Shown: positions 8,498 to 18,746, counted from the stretch's first letter. The stretch is DNA of 64,000 bases from Sphingopyxis bauzanensis (GCF_002205675.1 NZ_NISK01000002.1:62001-126000); one strand, 5' to 3'. Notes: generated from the letters alone by a model not told the origin. A program made the numbers and translations.

Positions 8498-10252
8498 GTG
8501 ACGGAAATGAGCGGTGCCGACATGGTGGTGCAGGCGCTGGTCGACCTTGGCGTCGATACAGTGTTCGGCTATCCGGGCGGCGCGGTGCTTCCGATTTACG
8601 ACGCGCTCTTCAAGCACCCGACGATCAAGCACATCCTCGTCCGCCACGAACAGGCCGCGACCCATGCCGCCGAAGGCTATGCGCGATCGACCGGCAAACC
8701 CGGCGTCGTCCTCGTCACCTCCGGCCCCGGCGCGACCAACGCGGTCACCGGGATCACCGATGCGTTGCTCGACTCCATTCCGATGGTCGTGCTCACCGGG
8801 CAGGTGCCGACGACGCTGATCGGCACCGATGCGTTTCAGGAATGCGACACCGTCGGCATCACGCGCCACTGCACCAAGCATAATTATCTGGTGATGGACC
8901 CCGACCGGCTCGGACCGATCCTGCACGAGGCCTTTTATATCGCGACCCACGGCCGCCCCGGCCCGGTGGTCATCGACATCCCCAAGAACGTCCAGGTCGC
9001 GACCGGCACCTATTCGATCCCCAACCGGATCGACCATAAAAGTTATCGCCCGCAGGTCGATCCCGATGCCGAGGCCATCGCCGCCGCCATCGCGATGATC
9101 GCCGCGGCCGAGCGCCCGATCTTCTACACCGGCGGCGGCGTCATCAACGCTGGCCCTGATGCGAGCGCAGCGCTGCGTCAGCTCGTCGCGCTGACGGGCG
9201 CGCCGGTCACCTCGACCCTGATGGGGCTCGGCGCCTTCCCCGCCGACGATGACCAATGGCTCGGCATGCTCGGCATGCACGGCACCTATGAAGCCAATAT
9301 GGCGATGAACCGCGCCGACCTGATCATCGCCGTGGGCGCGCGCTTCGACGACCGCGTCACCGGCCGCCTCGACGCTTTCTCGCCCGATTCCAAAAAGATC
9401 CACATCGACATCGATCGCAGCTCGATCAACAAGATCGTCCCCGTCGATCTTGCGGTCGTCGGCGACGCCGGCCGCGCGCTCGATGCGCTGATCGCGGCGT
9501 GGGCCGACAAGGGCCACAAAGCCCGCGACCTCGGCGAATGGTGGCGCCGCATCGACGGCTGGCGCGCGACGCGCTGCCTCGACTTTCCCGAGAAGAAAGA
9601 GGATGGCGCCGAGATCATGCCGCAGCGCGCGGTCAAGGCCCTGTTCGACGCCACCCGCGGCATGGACCCGATCATCACCACCGAGGTCGGCCAGCACCAG
9701 ATGTGGGCGGCGCAGCATTTCCATTTCGACAGCCCCAATCGCTGGCTGACCAGCGGCGGGCTCGGCACGATGGGCTATGGCTTCCCCGCCGCGGTCGGCG
9801 CCCAGATCGCGCACCCCGATCGCCTCGTCATCTGCATCGCGGGCGAAGCCTCGCTCCAGATGAACATCCAGGAAATGGGCACGGTCAGCCAGTACCGCCT
9901 GCCGGTGAAGATCTTCATCCTCAACAATCAGTGGATGGGCATGGTCCGCCAGTGGCAGGAACTGACCTACGAAAGCCGCTATTCAAATAGCTATTCGGAC
10001 AGCCTGCCCGATTTCGTGAAGCTCGCCGACGCCTATGGCTGGACCGGGCTGCGCATCGACACGCTCGGCGAACTCGCCGACGGCATCCAGACGATGTTGG
10101 GCACGCCGGGACCGGTGATCGTCGACTGCCGCGTCGCGCAGCTCGCCAACTGCTTCCCGATGATCCCCTCGGGCGCCGCGCACACCGACATGATCCTCCA
10201 GCCGAACGACATCGTCGGCACGATGGACGACGAAGCGAAAGCACTGGTCTAA
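8498..10252 (+). CDS. ilvB: Acetolactate synthase, large (catalytic) subunit
   Basis: A 584-residue thiamine diphosphate enzyme that condenses two pyruvates to acetolactate, or pyruvate with 2-oxobutyrate, in valine, leucine and isoleucine synthesis. Domains run in family order: the pyrimidine-binding domain with the catalytic Glu (RHEQAATHAAEGYAR), a central FAD-binding domain, and the diphosphate-binding domain ending in FILNNQWMGMVRQWQ. The usual metal-binding Gly-Asp is Gly-Glu here (IAGEASLQMN, Glu450). The GTG at 8498 has AAGGAG nine bases upstream. Four bases separate it from ilvN. Confidence 0.97.
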   Translation: MTEMSGADMVVQALVDLGVDTVFGYPGGAVLPIYDALFKHPTIKHILVRHEQAATHAAEGYARSTGKPGVVLVTSGPGATNAVTGITDALLDSIPMVVLTGQVPTTLIGTDAFQECDTVGITRHCTKHNYLVMDPDRLGPILHEAFYIATHGRPGPVVIDIPKNVQVATGTYSIPNRIDHKSYRPQVDPDAEAIAAAIAMIAAAERPIFYTGGGVINAGPDASAALRQLVALTGAPVTSTLMGLGAFPADDDQWLGMLGMHGTYEANMAMNRADLIIAVGARFDDRVTGRLDAFSPDSKKIHIDIDRSSINKIVPVDLAVVGDAGRALDALIAAWADKGHKARDLGEWWRRIDGWRATRCLDFPEKKEDGAEIMPQRAVKALFDATRGMDPIITTEVGQHQMWAAQHFHFDSPNRWLTSGGLGTMGYGFPAAVGAQIAHPDRLVICIAGEASLQMNIQEMGTVSQYRLPVKIFILNNQWMGMVRQWQELTYESRYSNSYSDSLPDFVKLADAYGWTGLRIDTLGELADGIQTMLGTPGPVIVDCRVAQLANCFPMIPSGAAHTDMILQPNDIVGTMDDEAKALV

Positions 10253-10256
10253 GCCG

Positions 10257-10772
10257 ATGAAAATCACAACCGAAGCGGGTGAGCGCCATGTGCTCGCCGT
10301 CACCGTCGATAACGAGGCGGGCATTCTCGCCAAGATCACCGGGCTGTTCTCGGCGCGGGGCTATAATATCGAAAGCCTGACCGTCGCCGACATCAGCGCC
10401 GATCATGCGCTGTCGCGGATTACCATCGTCACCAGCGGCCCGCCCGCCGTGATCGATCAGATCATTGCGCAGCTCGATCGGCTCGTCCCCGTCCATTCGG
10501 TGACCGACCTCGCCGACGGCGGCGCGCATGTCGAACGCGAGATCGCGCTGGTCAAGGTCGCGGGCAGCGGCGACAAACGCATCGAGGCGCTGCGCATGGC
10601 CGACGTGTTCCGCGCCAAGGTCGTCGACACGACACTCAGCAGCTTCATCTTCGAAATCACCGGGACGAGCGACAAGGTCGACCGCTTCATCGCGCTGATG
10701 CGCGAATGCGGGCTGGTCGAAGTCGGCCGCACCGGCGTCGTCGCGATCGCTCGCGGAGCGGAGGCGGTTTAG
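10257..10772 (+). CDS. ilvN: Acetolactate synthase, small (regulatory) subunit
   Basis: A 171-residue regulatory subunit that binds the large subunit and mediates valine feedback. The N-terminal ACT domain is clear (HVLAVTVDNEAGILAKI, then ARGYNIESLTVADI), with a second ACT-like C-terminal domain (REIALVKVAG). Length is typical of the long IlvN/IlvH type (about 160-175). It follows ilvB by four bases, so the two are translated from one message. Confidence 0.96.
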   Translation: MKITTEAGERHVLAVTVDNEAGILAKITGLFSARGYNIESLTVADISADHALSRITIVTSGPPAVIDQIIAQLDRLVPVHSVTDLADGGAHVEREIALVKVAGSGDKRIEALRMADVFRAKVVDTTLSSFIFEITGTSDKVDRFIALMRECGLVEVGRTGVVAIARGAEAV

Positions 10773-10796
10773 AGTTTACGTTTAGGGTCTCAACCA

Positions 10797-11910
<1,114 letters not shown>

Positions 11911-11913
11911 ACC

Positions 11914-11997
11914 TCGTCATTGCGAGGAGCGTAGCGACGAAGCAATCCAGAGCGGGACAAGCCGCCCTGGATTGTTTCGCTCCGCTCGCAATGACGA
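11914..11997. repeat. Palindromic repeat between ilvC and bioF
   Basis: The ends TCGTCATTGCGAG and CTCGCAATGACGA are inverted, and AAGCAATCCAG is mirrored by CTGGATTGTTTCG inside. The whole 84-base unit can fold into one long hairpin. The unit looks like the widespread extragenic palindromes of alphaproteobacteria. It ends 12 bases before the bioF start and so covers the region where its ribosome binding site lies. Confidence 0.8.
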
Positions 11998-12009
11998 AGC
12001 GAGGAAAAA

Positions 12010-13143
12010 ATGCGGCATCCCTTCGACACCCACCGCGCCGATCTCGACGCGCTCGCGGTTCAAAGCAGCCGCCGTGCGCTCGCCGCGCGCACCGGCCGTG
12101 ATTTCGCCTCAAACGACTATCTCGGCCTCGCCGATAGCGACACGCTGCGCGCCGCCCTCGCTGCGGGCATCGCGCGCGGCCTGCCCGCCGGATCGGGCGG
12201 CTCGCGCCTGCTGCGCGGCAACCACCCCGAACATGAAGCGCTCGAAGCCCACGCCGCGCGCCATTATGGCAGCGAGGCCGCGCTCTACTTCGCCACCGGC
12301 TTCGCCGCCAACGCCGCACTCTTCGCTACCCTCCCCCAGCGCGGTGACCTTGTCGTCCACGACGAGCTGATCCACGCCAGCGCGCACGACGGCATGAAGC
12401 TCGGCCGCGCCGGGACCGTCGCCGCCGCGCACAACGATGCGCAGGCGTTCGACGATATCATCACCCGCTGGCGCGCCGGCGGCGGCGGCGGCACCGCGTG
12501 GATCGCGGTCGAAAGTCTATACAGCATGGACGGCGACCGCGCTCCGCTCGACGCCCTCGCCGCGGTCGCCGACCGCCACGACGCCATTCTGGTGGTGGAC
12601 GAAGCGCACGCCACCGGCGTCTTCGGCCCCGGCGGCGCCGGCCTCGCCCACGCGCTGCGGCGCCGCGACAACCTCATCACCCTCCACACCTGCGGCAAGG
12701 CGCTCGGCTGCGAAGGCGCGCTGCTCTGCGCCCCCGCCATCGCGACCGACTTCATCGTCAACCGCGGCCGCCCTTTCATCTTCTCGACCGCACCCTCGCC
12801 GCTCATGGCGTGGCTCGTCCGCCAGGCGATCGAGATTGTCGCGAACGAGCCCGAACGGCAGGCACGCCTGCACGCCGTCATCCGCCACGCCGCCGAACGC
12901 CTCGTGCCGCTCGGCATCCCCGCCAGCGGCACCCAGATCCTGCCCGTGATCATCGGCGACAACCAGCGCACGATGCGCATCGCCGGGGCGCTGCAGGGCG
13001 CAGGGTTCGACATCCGCGGTATCCGACCGCCGACCGTCCCGCAGGGGACGGCGAGGCTGCGCATCGCGATCACCCTCAACGTCGACGAAGCCGACATCGA
13101 CAAAATGGCCGACGCGCTCGCGCAAGCGATGGCCGCGGCATGA
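12010..13143 (+). CDS. bioF: 8-amino-7-oxononanoate synthase
   Basis: A 377-residue PLP enzyme that condenses pimeloyl thioester with alanine in biotin synthesis. Family marks are [12 protein letters not shown] near residue 36, [19 protein letters not shown] near 68, [17 protein letters not shown] near 168, [18 protein letters not shown] near 197 and the PLP lysine in [14 protein letters not shown]. It reads GSGGSR, not the GSGSSR of glycine-using relatives. GAGGAAA is upstream of the ATG. The stop overlaps the bioD start (ATGA). Confidence 0.92.
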   Translation: MRHPFDTHRADLDALAVQSSRRALAARTGRDFASNDYLGLADSDTLRAALAAGIARGLPAGSGGSRLLRGNHPEHEALEAHAARHYGSEAALYFATGFAANAALFATLPQRGDLVVHDELIHASAHDGMKLGRAGTVAAAHNDAQAFDDIITRWRAGGGGGTAWIAVESLYSMDGDRAPLDALAAVADRHDAILVVDEAHATGVFGPGGAGLAHALRRRDNLITLHTCGKALGCEGALLCAPAIATDFIVNRGRPFIFSTAPSPLMAWLVRQAIEIVANEPERQARLHAVIRHAAERLVPLGIPASGTQILPVIIGDNQRTMRIAGALQGAGFDIRGIRPPTVPQGTARLRIAITLNVDEADIDKMADALAQAMAAA

Positions 13144-13937
13144 CCCGCTTCGTCGTCACCGGCACCGACACCGGCATCGGCAAGACGATCTTTGCCGCCG
13201 CACTCGCAGGCGCGACGGGTGCGCCATATTGGAAGCCGGTCCAGTCGGGCCTCGAGGACGAAACCGACAGCGAGACCGTTGCCCGACTGCTCCCTGTGCA
13301 AAGCATGGGGGAGGCGCAGAGGGCGCGCAGCGCCTGCGGGACCGCTAGCGAAGCGAGCGGTGGAGGGGCGACAACCTCGCCCCAAAGCCCCTCCGTCAGT
13401 CCTGCGCCCGCGGCGCAGTTTACCCTGAGCGCCTGCAAGGCAGGCGAAGAGGGCTGCCATCTCCCCACGGCTTCGCCGCAAGGAGGATCCATCCTCCCCG
13501 AAGCCTATCGCCTGAACACCCCCGCCTCGCCGCATATCGCCGCCGAGATCGACGGCGTAACGATTGACGTTGCTGCACTCGCTCCGCCCCCCGGCGACCT
13601 CATCGTCGAAGGCGCCGGCGGCGCGCTGGTCCCGGTCACCCGCACCACGCTCTACGCCGACCTCTTCGCCCGCTGGCAAATCCCCGTCATCATCTGCGCC
13701 CGCACCGCGCTCGGCACGATCAACCACAGCTTGATGACGATCGAAGCGCTGCGGGCGCGCGGCGTGCCCATCCACGGCCTCGCCTTCCTCGGCGATGCCG
13801 TGGAGGACAGCGAGGCGATCATCTCGCAACTCAGCGGCGTCCGCCGCCTCGGCCGCCTGCCAATCCTCGACGCTCTGACCCCGGATAATCTGGCGGCAGC
13901 GTTCAACGCGAACTTCAACGTCGCAGATTTCAACTAA
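13140..13937 (+). CDS. bioD: Dethiobiotin synthase with an in-frame repeat insertion
   Basis: A 265-residue ATP-dependent carboxylase forming dethiobiotin. The N-terminus carries the P loop ([15 protein letters not shown]) and KPVQSG; the C-terminal two thirds continue with [19 protein letters not shown] and [11 protein letters not shown]. Between ARLLP (about residue 53) and ILPEAYRL (about residue 118) there are some 64 extra residues rich in Ala, Ser, Gly and Cys. They are encoded by a genomic repeat (13290-13499) and contain no stop codon. Without them the protein would have about 200 residues, as usual. The insert falls in a loop between conserved blocks, so activity may survive. Confidence 0.9.
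   Translation: MTRFVVTGTDTGIGKTIFAAALAGATGAPYWKPVQSGLEDETDSETVARLLPVQSMGEAQRARSACGTASEASGGGATTSPQSPSVSPAPAAQFTLSACKAGEEGCHLPTASPQGGSILPEAYRLNTPASPHIAAEIDGVTIDVAALAPPPGDLIVEGAGGALVPVTRTTLYADLFARWQIPVIICARTALGTINHSLMTIEALRARGVPIHGLAFLGDAVEDSEAIISQLSGVRRLGRLPILDALTPDNLAAAFNANFNVADFN
13290..13499 (+). repeat. Palindromic repeat inserted in frame in bioD
   Basis: The segment starts with a hairpin CTCCCTGTG...CATGGGGGAG, contains a second one (ACCGCTAGCGAAGCGAGCGGT) and ends with GGAGGATCCATCCTCC. The part 13387-13470 is nearly identical (about 74 of 84 bases by eye, one gap) to the reverse complement of 23061-23144 in an intergenic region. The same family appears again near 23934. It is therefore a dispersed repeat, not native bioD sequence. 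Confidence 0.88.
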
Positions 13938-13973
13938 CCCGGTCATTTCCGCGAAAGCGGAGATCTAGTTTTT

Positions 13974-14042
13974 CTTCTTTGCGCCTTTGCGCCTTTGCGT
14001 GAGATTTTTTGAGGCTCACGCAAAGGCGCAGAGGCGCGGAGA
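13974..14042. repeat. Inverted repeat between bioD and bioA
   Basis: Arms reading TTTGCGCCTTTGCGTGAG and CTCACGCAAAGGCGCAGA flank a nine-base loop containing six T. The left arm has an extra tandem unit GCGCCTTT. The hairpin sits inside the presumed bioFDA operon and could act as a processing or partial termination site. Function is inferred. Confidence 0.75.
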
Positions 14043-14106
14043 AAAGGCACGAAGAAAGCTGGCCGCGCGCTTTCGCGGCGGTGGTGAAGGAGTATAGGGA
14101 GACGTG

Positions 14107-15366
14107 ATGACAACAAATCCTGCCCCCATCTGGCACCCCTTCACCCAGCACGGCCTCGACGACCCGATTCCGCTGATCGCCCGCGGCGAAGGCGCGCGCC
14201 TCTACGATGCCGACGGCAACCACTGGATCGACGCGATTTCCAGCTGGTGGGTGACCACCCACGGCCACGCCCATCCACGCATCATGGCCGCAATCCGCGA
14301 CCAGTCCGAGAAGCTCGACCAGCTCATCTTCGCCGGCTGGACCCACGAACCCGCCGAGACGCTCGCCGCCGAACTGATCCGCATCACCCCCGACCCGCTC
14401 ACTCGAGTCTTCTTCTCGGACTCGGGCTCGACCAGCGTCGAGGTCGCGCTCAAAATGGCGCTCGGCTATTGGACGAACGTCGGGCAGGCGCGCAGCAAAA
14501 TCCTCGTCCTCGAACACAGCTATCATGGCGATACGATCGGTGCGATGTCGGTCGGCGAACGCGGCGTGTTCAACAAGCCTTACGAACCCTTGCTCTTCGA
14601 CGTCGGCACCATCCCCTTCCCGCACGTGGGCCGCGAGCAGGCAAGCCTCGACGCCCTCGAAGCCGCATGTGCCCAGCTCCCCGCCGCCTTCATCGTCGAA
14701 CCGCTCATCCTCGGCGCCGGGGGTATGCTCATCTACCCCGCGTGGGTGCTCGCCGAAATACGCGCCATCTGCGCGCGTCACAATGTCCTGTTCATCGCCG
14801 ACGAGGTGATGACCGGCTGGGGCCGCACCGGCACCCGCTTCGCCTGCGATCAGGCGGGCGTCATCCCCGACATCGTCTGCCTGTCGAAAGGGCTGACCGG
14901 CGGCGCGCTCCCGCTTGCGGTGACGCTCTGCATCGAACCGATCTTCGCCGCGCATCTCTCGACCGACCGCAGCAAGGCCTTCTATCATTCCAGCAGCTAC
15001 ACCGCGAACCCCATCGCCTGCGCCGCCGCCAACGCCAATCTCGAAATCTGGCGGGACGAGCCCGTCCAGCAGCGCATCGACACCCTCGCCCACACCCAGG
15101 CCGCGCACCTGTCGCTGCTGAGCCACAACCCGCGCGTCGCCAACCCGCGCCGCCTCGGCACCATCGCCGCGCTCGACATCGTCGTGCCGGACTCGGGCTA
15201 TCTCTCGAACCTCGCGCCGCGCCTCATCGCCTTTTACCGCGACCACGGCGTCCTCCTCCGCCCGCTCGGCAACACGCTGTATGTGATGCCGCCCTATTGC
15301 ATCACGGCAGAGGATTTAGCGCAGGTGTGGGATGGGATCACGCTGTCCCTCGATCGCCTGTCCTAG
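14107..15366 (+). CDS. bioA: Adenosylmethionine-8-amino-7-oxononanoate aminotransferase
   Basis: A 419-residue PLP aminotransferase that converts 8-amino-7-oxononanoate to 7,8-diaminononanoate using S-adenosylmethionine. Visible marks: IWHPFTQHGLDDPIPLI at the N-terminus, DAISSWWVTTHGHAHP, the PLP-binding Asp in LFIADEVMTGWGRTG, the PLP lysine in CLSKGLTGG, and FYHSSSYTANPIACAAANA. The ATG at 14107 is favoured over the adjacent GTG at 14104 because AGGGAG lies five bases upstream. Last gene of bioF-bioD-bioA; no bioB is present. The stop overlaps the convergent gene by four bases. Confidence 0.96.
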   Translation: MTTNPAPIWHPFTQHGLDDPIPLIARGEGARLYDADGNHWIDAISSWWVTTHGHAHPRIMAAIRDQSEKLDQLIFAGWTHEPAETLAAELIRITPDPLTRVFFSDSGSTSVEVALKMALGYWTNVGQARSKILVLEHSYHGDTIGAMSVGERGVFNKPYEPLLFDVGTIPFPHVGREQASLDALEAACAQLPAAFIVEPLILGAGGMLIYPAWVLAEIRAICARHNVLFIADEVMTGWGRTGTRFACDQAGVIPDIVCLSKGLTGGALPLAVTLCIEPIFAAHLSTDRSKAFYHSSSYTANPIACAAANANLEIWRDEPVQQRIDTLAHTQAAHLSLLSHNPRVANPRRLGTIAALDIVVPDSGYLSNLAPRLIAFYRDHGVLLRPLGNTLYVMPPYCITAEDLAQVWDGITLSLDRLS

Positions 15367-15671
15367 CGCTTCTCCAGCAGCAATTTGTCGCCCGCCTGGC
15401 GGATGATCCCCTCGATCATCGGCCGCACGAACCCCAGACCGGCGGGCAGATCGAAATCGATGACCAGCGCCGCATCCTCGACCATCGCGGTCGACGCGAT
15501 GCTATGCCCCATCGCGTGGATCACAAAATCCATCCGGTCTTCATGTTCCCAGCGATGCTCGACCCGCCCCAGTCCGCCAGGGATCAGCTTGACCAGATCG
15601 TCGGCCCGCGCGGCCATGCGGCGGCGCACTTCGGCGCGCGGCAGGTCATGGGCAATCCGAACGCTCGGCAT
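15363..15671 (-). CDS. Polyhydroxyalkanoic acid system family protein
   Basis: A 102-residue soluble protein resembling the PHA granule-associated regulator-like family (TIGR02610/PF09650): N-terminal VRIAHDLPRAEVRRRMAARADDL, central LGRVEHRWEHEDRMDFVIHAMG and C-terminal LPAGLGFVRPMIEGIIRQAGDKLL. Such proteins are small START-like folds with uncertain role, sometimes next to PHA genes, but none are here. The ATG at 15671 is preceded by AAGGAGC. Confidence 0.8.
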   Translation of the reverse strand: MPSVRIAHDLPRAEVRRRMAARADDLVKLIPGGLGRVEHRWEHEDRMDFVIHAMGHSIASTAMVEDAALVIDFDLPAGLGFVRPMIEGIIRQAGDKLLLEKR

Positions 15672-15809
15672 ACAATCGGCTCCTTCGATCGTCGATGTGG
15701 GGCGCGCGGCAAGACGATGCAACGCCCGCTCGGCTCGGCAGTTAGGCTTAGGTTCATCTAGCCCGCCTATCACCGATGGCGGGAGAGGCTTTTGGAGGCA
15801 CGACGCCCG

Positions 15810-16214
15810 ATGACGAGAAAGCCGCTCTATTTCCTGTTCCCGCTGCTCACCGCGCTCGCTGCGCCCGCCGCTGCGCAGGATGAAAGCCTCGCGCAATCGG
15901 CGCAGCCGCCGCAGCGCACCTCGGTCCTCTATACCTTCGGCAACGATCCCTGCCCCGAACCCGTCGGCGACGAGATCATCGTCTGCGCGCAGCAGCCCGA
16001 ATCCGAGCGCTACCGCGTCCCCAAGGAACTGCGCGAAGAGCTGAAGGAAGACGTCGCCATTGGCGGCGGCAGCTGGGCCTCGACGGTCGAGGGGTATGAC
16101 AATATCGCCCGCTCCACGCGCCCGAACAGCTGCTCGCCGGTCGGCAGCTACGGCTTCACCGGCTGCGCCTCGGCCGCGCTGCGCGAGTGGTTCGAGGCGC
16201 GCCGCGCGCCTTGA
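15810..16214 (+). CDS. Exported protein of unknown function
   Basis: A 134-residue protein with a Sec signal peptide (RKPLYFLFPLLTALAAPAAAQ). The mature part has a conserved-looking segment around GNDPCPEPVGDEIIVCAQ and the ending SCSPVGSYGFTGC, giving five cysteines that could form disulfides in the periplasm. This pattern (CP...DEIVVC...) recurs in small secreted proteins of sphingomonads, without a known function. The ATG has GGAGG 11 bases upstream; TTG at 15792 is an unlikely earlier start. Confidence 0.82.
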   Translation: MTRKPLYFLFPLLTALAAPAAAQDESLAQSAQPPQRTSVLYTFGNDPCPEPVGDEIIVCAQQPESERYRVPKELREELKEDVAIGGGSWASTVEGYDNIARSTRPNSCSPVGSYGFTGCASAALREWFEARRAP

Positions 16215-16311
16215 CGGAACCCGTCGGCGAAACATTGCGTTTCCTGTGGGCGGATTGACGCGGCACCGCCCGCGCGCCTAGCCTGACCGCCCCCAACAGG
16301 AGATCCCATTC

Positions 16312-16956
16312 ATGCGCCGTATCGCTCCCCTCGCCGCCCTCGCGCTCGCCGTCGTCGCGGTTCCCGTCGTCATCGCCCAGAACGCCCCCACCGTCCCCGG
16401 CGCCCCCGACAAGGCGCGCGTCGCCGCGGGCACCTATGCCGCGGACGCGGGTCACACGATGGTCGTTTGGGAAGTCGATCATTTCGGCTTCAGCAAATAT
16501 ACCGGCATCTTTGGCGACGTCACCGGCACCCTCGTCATCGACCCCGCCAATCCCGCCGCGTCCAAGGTCGATGTCACGATCCCCGTCGCCAAGGTCACCA
16601 CTGCCAGCAGCGGCCTGACCGGCCATTTGCTCCGTGCAGGCAAGGACGGCGGCAAGCCCGACTTCTTCGGCGCCGCCCCCGCCGACGCCAAATTCGTCTC
16701 GACCAGCGTCGTGCTCGACGACGACGGCGACGAGGCCAAGGTCACCGGCAATCTCACCCTCAACGGCGTCACCAAGCCGGTCACCCTCGACGTCGATTTT
16801 CACGGCGCCGGGACCAATCCCTATAACAAGAAAGCGACGATCGGTTTCGAGGCCGAGGGCAAGATCCGCCGCAGCGATTTCGGCATCGCCTACGGTATCC
16901 CCGCGGTCAGCGACGAGGTCGAACTCGAAATCCACGCCGCGTTCGAAAAACAGTAA
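16312..16956 (+). CDS. YceI family periplasmic protein
   Basis: A 214-residue exported protein with a signal peptide ending near residue 22 and a YceI lipocalin-like beta barrel: YAADAGHTMVVWEVDHFGFS, then TGLFGDVTGTL-like strands, PDFFGAAPADAKFVSTSV, LTLNGVTKPVTLDVDFHG and RSDFGIAYGIPAVSDEVEL. YceI barrels bind long isoprenoid or amphiphilic molecules; the ligand is not known here. An AGGAG sequence lies about ten bases before the ATG. Confidence 0.93.
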   Translation: MRRIAPLAALALAVVAVPVVIAQNAPTVPGAPDKARVAAGTYAADAGHTMVVWEVDHFGFSKYTGIFGDVTGTLVIDPANPAASKVDVTIPVAKVTTASSGLTGHLLRAGKDGGKPDFFGAAPADAKFVSTSVVLDDDGDEAKVTGNLTLNGVTKPVTLDVDFHGAGTNPYNKKATIGFEAEGKIRRSDFGIAYGIPAVSDEVELEIHAAFEKQ

Positions 16957-17053
16957 GCGCGGCCTCAACACACCCAAATCTGTCACACGCACCGCGTAAA
17001 AGCCGGGGCGGGATCTTCACCGGTCCCGCCCCCTTTTGCGAGGAGCCCGTGTG

Positions 17054-17422
17054 ATGAGCGAACTGGTACGCGAAATTGTCGACGTGAACGCCTCCATCGG
17101 CGGCGACGAGGAAAATCCGCTGCTGACCGTCGAGGCCGAGGGCCTCATCCCCACCGCGGGCTGGGCCAATGTCCGGCTTGACCCGCATGTCTATAGCACC
17201 CCGCCCGAGGACGGCGTCCAGGATTTCGACCTCGTCGGCGATCGCCCCGCGGGCAGCGACGCCGGCAGTGATCGAGGCGCACTGACCCAGATCGAGGCCG
17301 CGTGGGAAGGCCCGCTCGCCGACTGGCTGATCGCCGTGCGCGTCCACGCGATCGACAATATGATCGAGGACGAGATTTTCGAGCCGTGGGACGAGGACGA
17401 CGCGGAGAGCGAAGCCGCCTGA
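17054..17422 (+). CDS. Conserved protein of unknown function
   Basis: A 122-residue acidic protein with no signal peptide. It reads as two beta-rich halves: EIVDVNASIGGDEENPLLTVEAEG and then GWANVRLDPHVYSTPPEDGVQDFDLVG, ending with a strongly acidic tail. I do not recognise the family. The ATG at 17054 has GAGGAG 11 bases upstream. It stands alone between the YceI gene and the rhodanese. Confidence 0.7.
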   Translation: MSELVREIVDVNASIGGDEENPLLTVEAEGLIPTAGWANVRLDPHVYSTPPEDGVQDFDLVGDRPAGSDAGSDRGALTQIEAAWEGPLADWLIAVRVHAIDNMIEDEIFEPWDEDDAESEAA

Positions 17423-17558
17423 CGCTCGCCCCGCCGCGACTTTCCCGGCCCCCTGCCTGCGCCGGATCGCGACCCCCTCGCGGTCCGGCGCCATTTTTCG
17501 GTTCATCGCGCAGCCAGCAACCTCGGCCTAACCTCCCTCCATCTTAGGGAGGACCATC

Positions 17559-18044
17559 ATGCGTACCCTGCTGCTCGCCGCTGCGCTTATCGCCGCCCCC
17601 GCGCTCGGCCAAACCAACCCCCAGATCGACTATCCCGCCTTCCAGGCGCTCACCGCCAGCGTCGCGCCGCAGCGCGCTACCCGCCTGCTCGCCTTCGCCG
17701 CGTTCAAGGCCGAAGCCGCGAAGCCCGATGTCCTGCTCCTCGACGCCCGCTCGGCCAGCGCCTTCCAGCGCGGGCATATCAAGGGCGCGGTCAACCTGCC
17801 GCTCACCGATTTCACCGCGGGCAGACTCGCCGCGGTCATCGGCGCCAACCCCGATCGCCCCATCCTCATCTACTGCAACAATAATTTCCGCAACAATGTT
17901 GCCCCGGTGCCGGTCAAATCGGTCGCGCTCGCGCTCAATATCCAGACCTTCATCAACCTCGTCGGCTATGGCTATCCCAATGTGTACGAGCTCGCCGATG
18001 TCCTCGATTTCAACGACCCCGCGGTCGAGTGGGTGAAGGGATAA
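17559..18044 (+). CDS. Exported rhodanese-like protein
   Basis: A 161-residue protein with a Sec signal peptide (MRTLLLAAALIAAPALGQ) and one rhodanese domain. The fold marks are LLLDARSASAFQRGHIKGAVNLPL and the active-site loop LIYCNNNFRNN with the catalytic cysteine. The loop is longer than in classic sulfurtransferases. It would transfer or bind persulfide sulfur in the periplasm; the substrate is unknown. GGGAGG lies seven bases before the ATG. The ISAs1 element begins 24 bases after its stop. Confidence 0.88.
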   Translation: MRTLLLAAALIAAPALGQTNPQIDYPAFQALTASVAPQRATRLLAFAAFKAEAAKPDVLLLDARSASAFQRGHIKGAVNLPLTDFTAGRLAAVIGANPDRPILIYCNNNFRNNVAPVPVKSVALALNIQTFINLVGYGYPNVYELADVLDFNDPAVEWVKG

Positions 18045-18057
18045 CGCCCAGCCCACG

Positions 18058-18067
18058 CAATTTTCCC
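18058..18067 (+). repeat. 10-bp target duplication of ISAs1, left
   Basis: CAATTTTCCC abuts the left inverted repeat and is repeated exactly at 20641-20650. It places the insertion between the rhodanese gene and the leucine leader region. Confidence 0.92.
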
Positions 18068-18746
18068 CAGGGGAATCGCTTCAGATTAACGGTTGTCGTT
18101 GAGTGACGAGTGTTTCGAGGTAATCGGGGTCGAGATTGGCTCGTTTTCTGCGGACTTTGAGGCTGTGTTTGTCGTTTGGATTTCGCACCAGGTTCATGGC
18201 GATGTGTTTGACGACCGCCATATTCTGGGGTCCTGATCCGGTTCGCAGTCTTGTGAGGTCGTCGTGGAAGACGACGTCGAGCACCCAGTGGAGCCGGTTT
18301 TCGATGCCCCAATGGGCGCGGACTGCGGCGGCGAAGGCTTGGGCATCGAGTTTGACAGAAGAGAGGTAATAGCGCCGTTCGGTGCTTTTGCGGCCCTCCC
18401 GTTCGACATGGTTTTCGACCATGGCGATCATCGCGAGATGGGGAAAATGGGGTTCATCAGGATAGCGACGGTCGGAAAACAGCCATTGTGTGTTGTGACA
18501 GACGCTGTGGCGGCGTTCTTCGATGCGGCCATGATCGGCGTCGGTTGTCGTGTGCGCCGACAGGGTCATATCGGTGGGCGGATCGGCAAAGAACGCCACG
18601 ACATCGGCAAACAGCGCCGGACGGTTGCCCTTCAGCGCGAGCAAATAATCTCCGCCGCGCGCCACGATGGTCTCGGCAATCGCGGCCTGTGTTCCGATCG
18701 CATCGATGGTGACGAGCGCACCGGTCAGTTCCAGCCGTTCGAGCAG

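Noticed and set aside
8426..9814. Long minus-strand open frame (462 codons) opposite ilvB
   Set aside because: It is the complementary-frame shadow of a highly conserved gene in GC-rich DNA; composition is Arg/Asp/Gly-rich with no family features.
12285..13946. Minus-strand frame of 553 codons opposite bioF and bioD
   Set aside because: Shadow of two clear biosynthetic genes; no ribosome binding site or recognisable domain.
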